Below, piece by piece: positions 1 through 7,195 of a stretch of 17,321 nt of DNA. The stretch covers positions 1-17,321 of the forward strand of contig DOVB01000208.1 in NCBI GenBank assembly GCA_003520285.1, given 5' to 3'. Within the stretch, counting starts at the first letter, position 1. The number at the start of each line of letters is the position of its first letter. The DNA is from Halieaceae bacterium. Its GTDB lineage: Bacteria; Pseudomonadota; Gammaproteobacteria; Pseudomonadales; Halieaceae. Position numbers and translations under genes: made by a program. The notes beneath the pieces were generated by a model. The model saw nothing but the letters and a program-made list of their open reading frames with translations. It had not been told where the DNA came from and ran no database searches.

Positions 1-135
1 GCGGTCGCCGACACATTGAGGTCGTGATGAGCGACTTCCCAAATATATCTTAGCTGCTGTAGCTTCAATCTGACCTCTCATCCGATCTTGGTTATAACAG
101 TTTGCTATAGAGCGCCATTGTTGGCTACGATTTTG

Positions 136-1032
136 TTATGAAGCATCGTCTTGTCTTTGATTCGCAACGCCGTGCGGCACATGTCCTGTTGTCACGTGGG
201 CGCTAGCAGCTTCACAGTGCACCGCTTGGTCATCAAAAAACACATCGGCCTGATAAGCCTGCAGGAATGCAGACTTATCCATTCCACCCAGAAAAATCGA
301 CTCATCAATACGAACATTCCATGCCCGTAAAGTTCGGATAACTCGTTCATGCGCTGGAGCAGAACGGGCAGTCACTAGGGCAGTGCGAATCACGGACGCT
401 GTTGCTGGCACCGTCTGTTGAAGCTCATGCAAAGCTCTCAGGAAGCCGCGGAACGGCCCCCCTGACAGAGGTTCTTTCGCAGACGCGCGCTCAGACTGAG
501 CGAAAGCGGCAAGACCCTCTGATTTGTATACCCTTTCCGCCTCATCCGAGAACAAGACGGCGTCGCCATCGAACGCAATTCGCAGCTGCGGATGTTTGGA
601 TTCGGTTGTCCCATGAGACACCAGTGTTGCTGCCGCAACGCCGTTGTCGAGTGCGGCGCGCACATCATCGGATTCAGTAGACAAGAACAGGTGGCAACCA
701 AAAGCGGTAATGTAGCGCCAGGGCGATTCCCCGCCACAAAAAGCGGCCCGAGTAATCGGCAAATTATGGTGTTCGATCGAATTGAATACCCGAAGACCGG
801 TATCTGCGCTGTTTCTTGATAGCAGCACTACTTCCACACCGGCATCAAATTGAGCGTTCAAGCCCAGCAATTTCCGAACAAAACCAAACGCCTCACCCGG
901 CGCCAGCGGTTCATCTTCGTGCTCTATCTGATACGCCGCGTAGGCATCGAGCCCCTGCTGCTCGAAGACTTGATGGCTCTCACTCATGTCAAATAGAGCT
1001 CGAGACGATATCGCAATAACGAGCCGCGGCAT
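136..1032 (-). CDS. 5'-nucleotidase (cytosolic NT5C1-like family)
   Basis: Predicted to dephosphorylate nucleoside 5'-monophosphates in the cytoplasm. The 298-residue protein resembles the family of animal cytosolic 5'-nucleotidase I and its bacterial homologues throughout. An N-terminal segment begins RLVIAISSRALFD. The stretch LLSRNSADTGLRVFNSIEHH (about residues 70-89) corresponds to the family's conserved Asn/Gly/Ser block. A C-terminal ADVFFDDQAVHCEAA matches the acidic FFDDQ motif of this HAD-like fold. The length is normal for bacterial members. The ATG at 1032 lies only 6 bp after the yajC stop, so the two are probably co-transcribed; a GAAGG-like site sits inside the end of yajC. The exact substrate cannot be read from the sequence. 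Family assignment is fairly firm; the role beside yajC is unknown. Confidence 0.82.
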   Translation of the reverse strand: MPRLVIAISSRALFDMSESHQVFEQQGLDAYAAYQIEHEDEPLAPGEAFGFVRKLLGLNAQFDAGVEVVLLSRNSADTGLRVFNSIEHHNLPITRAAFCGGESPWRYITAFGCHLFLSTESDDVRAALDNGVAAATLVSHGTTESKHPQLRIAFDGDAVLFSDEAERVYKSEGLAAFAQSERASAKEPLSGGPFRGFLRALHELQQTVPATASVIRTALVTARSAPAHERVIRTLRAWNVRIDESIFLGGMDKSAFLQAYQADVFFDDQAVHCEAASAHVTTGHVPHGVANQRQDDAS

Positions 1033-1038
1033 GAACTT

Positions 1039-1383
1039 TTAGCCTTCGGCGCCAATATTTTTGAGCGTACCCTTGGGTAAAACTGCGTGAACGTGCACGC
1101 GCTGGAATTTCATATCGACTTTGTCGGCCACCGTAATGATCATGTAGCTGTCATCTAACTTCACAACACGACCTAAGATACCTGAGGTGGTCACTATCTC
1201 ATCACCTTTCGCGAGCCCTGCAACCAATTCCTGGTGTTCTTTTTGACGCTTTCGTTGTGGGCGGATCGCAATGAAGTAGAACAGCACAAATAAGCCAACC
1301 AGAAAGAAAATCTGGAATAGTTCGCCGCCAGCGGGAGCCGAGCCCGCAGTTTGGGCGTGTGCATTAGCAATAAAAAAACTCAT
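1039..1383 (-). CDS. yajC: Preprotein translocase accessory subunit YajC
   Basis: Small inner-membrane protein that associates with SecDF and the SecYEG translocon. The 114 residues show the family layout: a short N-terminal segment, one transmembrane helix at about residues 22-40 (FFLVGLFVLFYFIAI), then the basic RPQRKRQKEHQ stretch. A small cytoplasmic domain follows with GDEIVTTSGILGRVV, typical of YajC. Length is normal. A GAGGA ribosome-binding site lies 7 nt before the ATG. In most gammaproteobacteria yajC sits between tgt and secD/secF. Here the next gene is a 5'-nucleotidase and the upstream 416 bp is empty, so this copy is detached from the usual cluster. Confidence 0.95.
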   Translation of the reverse strand: MSFFIANAHAQTAGSAPAGGELFQIFFLVGLFVLFYFIAIRPQRKRQKEHQELVAGLAKGDEIVTTSGILGRVVKLDDSYMIITVADKVDMKFQRVHVHAVLPKGTLKNIGAEG

Positions 1384-1426
1384 GTAAGATCCTCAAGCAG
1401 TCGTCAGTGATTAATTGTGGCAAAGC

Positions 1427-1457
1427 AGTATAACTGGCTGCCCGCATAATACCTCAA
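1427..1457 (-). promoter_or_regulatory. Candidate proximal promoter of yajC
   Basis: On the minus strand, TATACT (1432-1427) is preceded 19 nt upstream by TTGAGG (1457-1452). The -10 matches consensus at five of six positions. The -35 is partial and the spacing is one or two bases long. Transcription would start near 1420, giving a leader of about 36 nt to the yajC ATG. Confidence 0.3.
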
Positions 1458-1566
1458 ATCTGAGTCAAAGTAGCTTCGAAAATGAATCAAAAAGAGACAC
1501 AACTCGGGTTCGAGTAAGCCACTTCAACGACCTGAAGCGACATATACCGCCTGGAGACACGTCGAA

Positions 1567-1594
1567 ATTATAGTCAGGTGTAATGGGCTCACAA
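1567..1594 (-). promoter_or_regulatory. Candidate distal promoter of yajC
   Basis: On the minus strand, TTGTGA (1594-1589) is followed after 16 nt by a perfect TATAAT (1572-1567). Transcription from here would give yajC a leader of roughly 175 nt. The motif match is better than that of the proximal candidate, but it is a by-eye call. Confidence 0.35.
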
Positions 1595-1702
1595 TTATGT
1601 AGCGCTCGCAGTTTGGTGTCGTTAGATCTCCATATAATTCATAAGGTTAAAGGCAATAATTCTAGCTGAGCCACGCATTTGCAAAGATTATCTTAATTCA
1701 CA

Positions 1703-1729
1703 CTAAGCTTTACATTACCAAAAGTTTAG
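1703..1729. repeat. Interrupted inverted repeat upstream of the MarR gene
   Basis: CTAAGCTTT (1703-1711) and AAAGTTTAG (1721-1729) are inverted copies matching at 8 of 9 positions, separated by 9 nt. The site lies 70-97 bp upstream of the MarR start. MarR proteins commonly bind imperfect palindromes in their own promoter, so this is a candidate autoregulatory operator. A match of this quality could also arise by chance in AT-rich DNA. Confidence 0.3.
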
Positions 1730-1799
1730 ACAAAAATGGCGACCGGTTAATACTCGTTCGCTATCACCGTAGGCACAGATCGTTTATTGTGAGGGACTT

Positions 1800-2249
1800 A
1801 TGCAAAATTTAGTGCTGCCACGTACACTGCTCGCACTTAGCAGAGTGTTTGAAGTGAAAGCTCTGACCGCCCTCCATGCCGCTGGGCACATAAAACTGCG
1901 TCGATCTCATTATGCCGTCTTCGCCTACATCGGGCGCGGCACCGTGCGCGTGTCTGATCTTGCCGAGCGCACCCAGCAAACTCAGCAGGGCATGGGGAAA
2001 ACGCTAAGAGAACTCGAACAGCTGGGCTATATCACACGAGCAATCGATGCCACCGACAAGCGTGCCAAAGCGATCAGCTTAACGGCGAGCGGCGAGACTG
2101 TGATTGATCTGATGCAGAAAAGCTTCACAGCCACACGACAGGAACACGCCAAACTGCTAGAACAAGGCGAAAACGATGAGTTGTACGCCTTGCTGGAAAA
2201 ATTAGTCACAGAAGCCAAGCTCGACACGCCCGGCCAGTACTGGTCGTAA
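1800..2249 (+). CDS. MarR-family transcriptional regulator
   Basis: A 149-residue winged-helix DNA-binding regulator that would act as a dimer. The MarR fold is visible: an N-terminal dimerisation helix, RSHYAVFAYIGRGTVRVSDLAERTQQTQQGM as helix-turn-helix, then LRELEQLGYITRAIDATDKRAKAISLTASG. That last stretch carries the D-x-R-(A)-K wing signature and the LT-x-x-G that closes the wing. A GAGGG ribosome-binding site lies 4 nt before the ATG. The protein contains no cysteine, so it cannot be a thiol-based OhrR/MgrA-type sensor even though it is tail-to-tail with bcp (9 bp between stops). Its ligand and targets are unknown; autoregulation through the upstream inverted repeat is an inference. 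Confidence 0.88.
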   Translation: MQNLVLPRTLLALSRVFEVKALTALHAAGHIKLRRSHYAVFAYIGRGTVRVSDLAERTQQTQQGMGKTLRELEQLGYITRAIDATDKRAKAISLTASGETVIDLMQKSFTATRQEHAKLLEQGENDELYALLEKLVTEAKLDTPGQYWS

Positions 2250-2258
2250 GCGTCAAAC

Positions 2259-2723
2259 TCAGTCCGCGAGAAGCGTTAACACATCATCGTGATGGGATTT
2301 AGTCTTCACCTTATCCATCACATGGGTCAAGACGCCATCGGCATTGATAATAAACGTGGTTCTCAGTAAGCCCTCGTATTCTTTCCCCATAAACTGCTTC
2401 ATACCCCAGCATTGATAAGCACCTGCAACCGCATGATCCTCGTCGCTTAATAAACTGAATGACAGATCATATTTATCGATGAATTTTTGCAGGCGAGGAT
2501 AAGGGTCGGGGCTGATACCCAGAACCACAGCCCCCCGTGCATTGAACTGGTCGATACTGTCGCGGATACCGCACGCCTGAACCGTGCATCCCGGGGTCAT
2601 CGCTTTTGGGTAAAAATAAAGAACGACAGTTTGCCCCAGAAAATCACTGAGACGGACCACATCCCCTGCTTCATTCGGTAGCGAAAAATCTGGTGCCTGT
2701 GTGCCTATTAATGGGTGTGTCAT
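2259..2723 (-). CDS. bcp: Thioredoxin-dependent thiol peroxidase (Bcp/PrxQ peroxiredoxin)
   Basis: Reduces hydrogen peroxide and organic hydroperoxides in the cytosol, using thioredoxin as electron donor. The 154-residue protein has the peroxiredoxin fold and the diagnostic PKAMTPGCTVQACGIRD block. The peroxidatic Cys is residue 46 and the resolving Cys residue 51, the PrxQ two-cysteine spacing. Length is normal. GAGG lies 5 nt before the ATG. It is the last gene of the nudix-rmuC-bcp run, 16 bp behind the rmuC stop, and is probably read from the promoter at 4648-4676. Confidence 0.95.
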   Translation of the reverse strand: MTHPLIGTQAPDFSLPNEAGDVVRLSDFLGQTVVLYFYPKAMTPGCTVQACGIRDSIDQFNARGAVVLGISPDPYPRLQKFIDKYDLSFSLLSDEDHAVAGAYQCWGMKQFMGKEYEGLLRTTFIINADGVLTHVMDKVKTKSHHDDVLTLLAD

Positions 2724-2739
2724 AGTACCTCACTAATGT

Positions 2740-4077
2740 TTACTGAGAATTTAAAGAAGACTCTGACGTCTCTGAGTCGCCTTCATGATTGTCTTGGTGA
2801 TGCTGAGCTAGCTGTTTCTTGTGTCGAGCGCCCAATTCGCTGAGTGATTCAATCTTGCTGATAAAGTTACCCCGCCCCAGGGTGAGTCTTGTTTTACCTT
2901 GCATCAACGCGGCGTGCGCCTTGCTCAAGTGCTTATCGACCTCATCGAGTGACTCGAGCAACCGTACCGCTTGGTCATATAAACTGCCAGCTGCCGCCGC
3001 TATCTTCTCAGCATTCTTATTTTGCTGCTCGTAGCGCCACAGCGTTTGGACAGTCTTCAGTGTAGCCAGCAAGGTGGTTGGACTCACGACAATGACACCT
3101 TTGTCATACGCTCGTTTAAATAACTCTGGATCAGACTCGAAAGCACTCATAAAGGCTGATTCGATAGGGATGAACATCAAAACGAAATCGAGACTGCGAA
3201 GTCCTTCTAGCCATTCGTAGTTTTTGCTCCCTAAGGCATCGATATGTTGAGCAATGTTGCGAGACTGTACAGCGAGTGCTGCCTTTCTGCTATCTTCGTC
3301 ATCGCTGTTCATGGCTTGTACGTAGGCATTTAAAGACACTTTTGAGTCGATGATAATATCTCGCTCATCGGGCAGGTGCACAATGACGTCGGGCAGACGT
3401 CGATTCCCGTCAGTGTCGCGATGCTGACTCTGTGTGTCGTATTCATGACCTTTTCGGAGGCCGGATTGCTCCAGCACGCGCTCGAGTATGACTTCACCCC
3501 AATTACCTTGGAGTTTCTTGTCTCCGCGAAGTGCTTTGGCTAAGTTTTCAGCATCTCCAGACAGTTTTTGATTGAGCTGCCGGAGTTGCGTCAGTTCAGA
3601 TTGCAGCAATGCGCGATCGGCCAACTGCTTTTCGTGGACGTCTTCTACCTTACCCCTAAAATCGGTAAGCTGCTGTCTTAGCGGGCTCAGTGTCATCGTT
3701 AGCAGGTCACTACTGCTTTTTTGAAGCTGCTCCGACTTTTCACTCAACAACTGCGCGGCGAGTAACTTAAACTCAGAAGACAACTCTTTTTTCATTGCTT
3801 CGGTATCCGCTTCTAGGCGCTCTCGACTCACCTCGGAGGCCTGCTTCTCTGCTTCCAGTCGAGCCACCATGAGCTGTGAGGCCTGAAGTTGAGAAGCAAG
3901 CAACTCGCGCTCCTCTCGAAGCTCACCTGCAGACTGGGTCGACTGCAACAAGGTGTGTTCCAAACGATCGCAGTCACGTTCTTGTTGCCGCCACAAGCCT
4001 CGATAATAGATCGCAAATCCACCGGTAAGAACAGCAAGGCTTGCCAGCGCCAACCACAGAGCGTCTAGCTCAAACAT
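2740..4077 (-). CDS. rmuC: DNA recombination protein RmuC
   Basis: RmuC limits inversions between short inverted repeats in E. coli and is predicted to be nuclease-like. The 445-residue protein starts with a membrane-anchor helix (about residues 4-24). A long, Gln/Glu-rich coiled coil follows to about residue 180. The RmuC domain then begins at LRGDKKLQGNWGEVILERVL and includes RRLPDVIVHLPDERDIIIDSK, whose conserved acidic and lysine residues resemble a PD-(D/E)XK core, and FIPIESAFMSAFE. The C-terminal tail is low-complexity Ser/Glu-rich. Length is normal. The start overlaps the end of the upstream nudix gene by 8 bp, which points to translational coupling. Confidence 0.95.
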   Translation of the reverse strand: MFELDALWLALASLAVLTGGFAIYYRGLWRQQERDCDRLEHTLLQSTQSAGELREERELLASQLQASQLMVARLEAEKQASEVSRERLEADTEAMKKELSSEFKLLAAQLLSEKSEQLQKSSSDLLTMTLSPLRQQLTDFRGKVEDVHEKQLADRALLQSELTQLRQLNQKLSGDAENLAKALRGDKKLQGNWGEVILERVLEQSGLRKGHEYDTQSQHRDTDGNRRLPDVIVHLPDERDIIIDSKVSLNAYVQAMNSDDEDSRKAALAVQSRNIAQHIDALGSKNYEWLEGLRSLDFVLMFIPIESAFMSAFESDPELFKRAYDKGVIVVSPTTLLATLKTVQTLWRYEQQNKNAEKIAAAAGSLYDQAVRLLESLDEVDKHLSKAHAALMQGKTRLTLGRGNFISKIESLSELGARHKKQLAQHHQDNHEGDSETSESSLNSQ

Positions 4078-4618
4078 TCCGAGGTTTTCTCACTACCGTG
4101 TCAACACGCATGGGGTAACCCTTCCCCGCTTTGGTATCTTCGAAATAGCTTCGTAAAGTTTCGGCAACGACTGGAAAAGCAAGCTCATCCCAAGGGATCT
4201 CGGATTCTGAAAACAGGGCAGTTTCAAGGCTCTCCGGCCCCACGCCGTAGTGGCCGTCGATCAGTGAACACAGGTAAAACAGGTACACTTGACTGATGCC
4301 TGGGACATCAAATAAGTAATACAGCGAAAGGTTGCTGACACGAGCGCGAGCCTCCTCCCAAGTCTCCCGCTCCGCACCTTGCGAGGTCGTCTCGTTATTC
4401 TCCATGAATCCGGCTGGGAGTGTCCATTTACCACGACGGGGCTCAATTGCCCGTTTGCACAGCAAGACGCGACCCTGAAAAACAGGCAAACATCCAACGA
4501 TAATTTTAGGATTTGAGTAGTGAATCAGATTGCATTGTGTACAGGTGAATCGTTCGCGATCATCGTTATCAGGAATCTTCAGGTCGACCGGGTGTCCACA
4601 CGCGCTACAGTACTTCAT
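4070..4618 (-). CDS. NUDIX hydrolase with N-terminal zinc ribbon
   Basis: Predicted pyrophosphohydrolase of a nucleoside-diphosphate-linked substrate. Residues 4-29 form a zinc ribbon with two CxxC pairs (C4/C7 and C26/C29). The Nudix box follows at residues 70-92: Gly70, Glu76, Arg84-Glu85 and Glu88-Glu89 are in register. The Gly normally found after the EE pair is Arg here, which leaves the metal-binding glutamates intact. The zinc ribbon resembles NudC, but the protein is shorter (182 aa) and lacks an evident NudC-specific C-terminal motif, so I do not call it NudC. It is the first gene of the nudix-rmuC-bcp operon. The substrate is unknown. Confidence 0.9.
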   Translation of the reverse strand: MKYCSACGHPVDLKIPDNDDRERFTCTQCNLIHYSNPKIIVGCLPVFQGRVLLCKRAIEPRRGKWTLPAGFMENNETTSQGAERETWEEARARVSNLSLYYLFDVPGISQVYLFYLCSLIDGHYGVGPESLETALFSESEIPWDELAFPVVAETLRSYFEDTKAGKGYPMRVDTVVRKPRNV

Positions 4619-4647
4619 GCCGTATCCAAAATAATCTTGAGTGCGGC

Positions 4648-4676
4648 ATTATAGAGTCTTGAGGTGCCATTTGCAC
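4648..4676 (-). promoter_or_regulatory. Candidate promoter of the nudix-rmuC-bcp operon
   Basis: A perfect TATAAT on the minus strand (4653-4648) is preceded at 17-nt spacing by GTGCAA (4676-4671), a poor -35. Transcription would start near 4641, leaving a leader of about 22 nt before the nudix ATG. The position between the flavin reductase stop and the nudix start fits an operon promoter. Confidence 0.45.
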
Positions 4677-4686
4677 TCCACCAGGC

Positions 4687-5154
4687 TTAGCTGGCGAGTG
4701 CTCGATATTGCCCTTTGTGAAACAGCAGGGGCGCTCTGCCATCCGACACCTGATATGACAGTATCTCGCCAATAATAATATGATGGTCACCCGCCGGCAC
4801 AACCTGTGTGAGGCCCAATTCGAAGTGTGCTGCAGCACCCACAATCAGCGGTGTCCCGTGTTTGCCCAACTCAAATTGATGTTCACCAAGGCTATGCTGA
4901 CTCGGCTTCGCGCACTGATTACTCAGTGATTCTTGATCCGATGCTAAAATACTGATCGAGTAGCGTGGCTGTGAACACCAGAACGCGAACAGCTCTGAGT
5001 TATTTTGGATACTCCACAGTGCCAGGGCGGGTTCCAGCGAGACCGAGCTGAATGAATTCACGGTGACGCCAATGACCTCCCCAGACTGATCAGTCGCGGC
5101 CACCACACAAACCCCTGTGGCAAATTCCCCAAACGCGTTCCGAAGCTCTCTCAC
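4687..5154 (-). CDS. Flavin reductase-like protein (DIM6/NTAB, FMN-binding split barrel)
   Basis: Probably supplies reduced flavin to a two-component monooxygenase, or acts as a stand-alone NAD(P)H:flavin oxidoreductase. The frame is open upstream to 5322, but that would overlap the divergent MFS start. I choose the GTG at 5154 because GGAG lies 6 nt before it and the protein then begins (V/M)RELRNAFGEFATGVCVV, the usual N-terminus of this family. The resulting 155 residues carry GVTVNSFSSVSLEPALAL (flavin phosphate/isoalloxazine region) and the C-terminal GDHHIIIGEIL strand, both typical. No partner oxygenase is present in the window. The substrate system is unknown; pairing with the decayed MFS transporter is only suggested by position. 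Confidence 0.85.
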   Translation of the reverse strand: MRELRNAFGEFATGVCVVAATDQSGEVIGVTVNSFSSVSLEPALALWSIQNNSELFAFWCSQPRYSISILASDQESLSNQCAKPSQHSLGEHQFELGKHGTPLIVGAAAHFELGLTQVVPAGDHHIIIGEILSYQVSDGRAPLLFHKGQYRALAS

Positions 5155-5163
5155 AACTTTCTC

Positions 5164-5179
5164 CACCAAATTTTTGGTG
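5164..5179. promoter_or_regulatory. Perfect palindrome at the flavin reductase start
   Basis: CACCAAA-TT-TTTGGTG is a perfect inverted repeat with 7-bp arms. It ends 9 bp before the chosen GTG start, and its last base is the first G of the GGAG ribosome-binding site. It may be an operator, or in RNA a hairpin that restrains translation initiation. A related sequence built on CAAATTTG lies about 45 bp away in the same divergent region. Confidence 0.45.
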
Positions 5180-5260
5180 TAGCTTAGACCATTTGGAAAG
5201 GAAAGACAGTCGCAAATTTGTGTCGTAAGATGATCCGTAAAGACTATAAGAGGTATTCCG

Positions 5261-6122
5261 GTGACTGCAATAAATAACAACCCTGCCGTCCGCCCGCATC
5301 TGGCATTATTTCTGCTCACCATCGTTTACGCGTTTAACTTTATCGATCGCCAAATACTGGTTATTTTACAGGAGCCCATAAAGCAGGACATGGGCCTCAG
5401 CGATACACAGCTAGGTCTACTAAGTGGTTTCTCTTTTGCTTTGGTTTACGTTTTCGCTGGCATCCCCATCGCTTACCTAGCCGACCGTGGCAACCGACGA
5501 AATATTATTGCGATCGCGCTGACAGTATGGTCTGGAATGACCGCTATTTCTGGCTTGGCACAGAACTACACGCATTTGCTGCTCGCCCGAATCGGTGTCG
5601 GGCTCGGTGAGGCTGGCGGCTCTCCTCCTTCACACTCCATGATCTCGGATTACTATGCGCCTGAGCATCGTGGTAAGGCAATGTCCTTCTATTCCACTGG
5701 GATCTATATCGGTATTTTGTTTGGTTTTGCACTCGGCGGCATATTAGCTGATGAGCTAGGTTGGCGGGTGGCCTTTTTCGTGGTCGGAATCCCAGGTGTC
5801 TTGTTCGCAGGTGTTCTAATGCTACTCCTGAAAGTATTTAGGTCCGTGTATCGCTATCAGCCATGCCCTCGTGCCGCCACATATGCGCGCCATGACATCA
5901 GCCGTGCTGTTTTTTATTCTGAATATGATTGGGCTGGGGCTTGGCCCCTTAATCACCGGCTTATTGAGTGATTGGTTCACTGCTCAGCACGGCGTTGTCG
6001 GCCTTCGTTATGCGATGCTGTCTTCGTATATTCTGGGATCTAGCGCGATCGTCTTCTTTTTTATCGCGGGACGCCATCTACTCAATGATTTAGCTCAGCT
6101 GGAAGCACTGCGGGATCAGTAG
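5261..6122 (+). pseudogene. MFS transporter (spinster-like) with internal deletion and frame change
   Basis: Remnant of a 12-helix major facilitator transporter. The N-terminal half is intact from a GTG start with AGAGG 7-9 nt upstream. It includes FNFIDRQILVILQEPIKQDMGLSDTQ, the loop signature LADRGNRRNI and the helix-5 motif GVGLGEAGGSPPS, running through six helices to LLLK (about 5834). The reading frame then changes: from 5832 another frame gives YLGPCIAISHALVPPHMRA and SAVLFFILNMIGLGLGPLITG, the normal tail region. About 190 and 95 codons remain, against a usual 420-450, so roughly TM7-TM9 (130-150 codons) is missing at the junction near 5829-5842. The original frame reaches a stop at 5971. 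The tail overlaps the convergent SDR stop by 7 bp. Transport function is almost certainly lost; an assembly error is the alternative. Confidence 0.85.
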
Positions 6123-6129
6123 ATCCCGC
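6110..6129. terminator. Hairpin over the convergent stop codons of the MFS pseudogene and the SDR gene
   Basis: GCGGGATC-AGTA-GATCCCGC is a perfect 8-bp stem with a 4-nt loop and contains both stop codons. It is symmetrical, so it forms in transcripts from either strand. Neither side is followed by a T run, so it is at most a weak or factor-dependent bidirectional terminator. Confidence 0.35.
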
Positions 6130-6937
6130 GCTGTCTCAGCGATGCTGTCAGCGTGTCGAGCAAATCAAACATGCCTTCTGGATCGGTCCGCTTCATGTCG
6201 AGCAAACCCATTTCCTGGCCAATACCCACCGGAATCTCGCGCTGTTTGGCTTTGAGCTTTGCGACGACTTCTCGGGCGCAATCTTCTACCGGCATACCCT
6301 CTTCAATCTCTTTGTCCATAACACCAAATGACTCACCATCTCCGCGCAGGGCATTGACTGACACCTGAGATTGCACACTGCCAGGCGTAATGGTTGATAC
6401 GTGAATGCCCTGGTGCGCAACCTCACATCTCAGTGCATCAAAAAAGCCCATGACTGCATGCTTAGCCATACTATAGCCGGTGCGCAACGGTGCCCCGAGC
6501 TTACCCGCTACGCTCGAGGTGATCGCGATATGTCCACTCCCCTGTGTCAACATAATCGGTAGTACCGCTTTGGTGAGCGCTATCTGGCCAAACACATCAA
6601 CTTCAAATAACGTTCGATAAACGTCTAGAGACGTATCGACGCACCAGGACCGCTGTGATATCCCAGCGTTGTTGATCAGAACATCAATGCGTTGAAACTG
6701 AGCCAATACTTCTTGCGCCCGCTGGGGATGCCCAGTGACATCGACGATGTCAAAGGGAATGACAAGCACATCAGCGGCTGCGAGACCGGCGTCAATACAA
6801 GCTCGCTTGACTCGGTTTAAAGCATCCACTTTTCGGCCACTCAGCACCAGTGAGCAATTACCCAAACGTGCGTATTCGAGCGCGAAAGCTTCTCCGATAC
6901 CACTCGATGCCCCTGTAATCCAAACGACTTCGCTCAT
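6116..6937 (-). CDS. Short-chain dehydrogenase/reductase (classical SDR)
   Basis: NAD(P)-dependent oxidoreductase of a hydroxyl/carbonyl substrate. From the ATG at 6937, chosen for its GGAGAGGG ribosome-binding site rather than the ATG at 7012, the protein is 273 aa. The Rossmann motif TGASSGIG is at residues 8-15 and NNAG at 89-92. The catalytic Ser142, Tyr155 and Lys159 stand in SSVAGKLGAPLRTGYSMAK with normal spacing. The overall sequence resembles the DHRS7-like/'family member 7' group of bacterial SDRs. The substrate is not predictable. It is divergent from the carbonic anhydrase gene, and both carry the same 10-mer 66-67 nt before their starts. Confidence 0.9.
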   Translation of the reverse strand: MSEVVWITGASSGIGEAFALEYARLGNCSLVLSGRKVDALNRVKRACIDAGLAAADVLVIPFDIVDVTGHPQRAQEVLAQFQRIDVLINNAGISQRSWCVDTSLDVYRTLFEVDVFGQIALTKAVLPIMLTQGSGHIAITSSVAGKLGAPLRTGYSMAKHAVMGFFDALRCEVAHQGIHVSTITPGSVQSQVSVNALRGDGESFGVMDKEIEEGMPVEDCAREVVAKLKAKQREIPVGIGQEMGLLDMKRTDPEGMFDLLDTLTASLRQRGIY

Positions 6938-7003
6938 AGTCCCTCTCCCCTTTATTATGAATGCGCACAACCTTAGCTTTTTTGTGCAGAACAGAGCAAT
7001 AGC

Positions 7004-7128
7004 CTTGTTCACAGATTGAGTGCTTTAGGAGCCACTTACACAGGAGCGCAGTTTACCGCCAGAGAGCCTTAAACAAAGCAACCTAGTTTTTTGGCTTGCG
7101 CTTGATTTTTAATCGGTTTGTGAACAAG
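7004..7128. repeat. Inverted pair of 10-mers in the SDR / carbonic anhydrase divergent region
   Basis: CTTGTTCACA (7004-7013) and TGTGAACAAG (7119-7128) are perfect inverted copies 105 bp apart. Read towards each gene, TGTGAACAAG lies 66 nt before the SDR ATG and 67 nt before the carbonic anhydrase ATG, in the same orientation. This is consistent with one regulator binding both promoters near the -35 or -60 region. The right copy is itself a partial palindrome (TTGT-GA-ACAA). The promoters themselves were not clear. Confidence 0.4.
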
Positions 7129-7195
7129 CTGTCAGCGGGAAAAATGGCTACTGTCCGCCACTCAAGTATTCAATACTAACCAATAAGGAGACTCC

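Larger units (their letters stand above)
1384..1799. other. Gene-free divergent region between yajC and the MarR gene
   Basis: This 416-bp stretch is AT-rich relative to its neighbours and has frequent stops in all frames. I see no gene, tRNA or decayed gene fragment in it. It should hold the promoters of the divergent yajC and MarR genes. Candidate elements listed separately are two minus-strand promoters (1427-1457 and 1567-1594) and an inverted repeat (1703-1729). A perfect TATAAT also lies on the plus strand at 1633-1638, but without a good -35 hexamer at normal spacing. Confidence 0.6.

Noticed and set aside
1..135. Open frames at the left edge: a plus-strand tail ending GRRHIEVVMSDFPNIS at 53, and a minus-strand ATG at 81 open to base 1
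   Set aside because: Both are too short and match nothing I recognise. Either could be a real partial gene, but they overlap each other and neither has supporting signals.
1800..2249. MarR gene next to bcp as an OhrR-type peroxide sensor
   Set aside because: The regulator contains no cysteine at all, so a thiol-based peroxide sensor is excluded; the genes are convergent rather than divergent.
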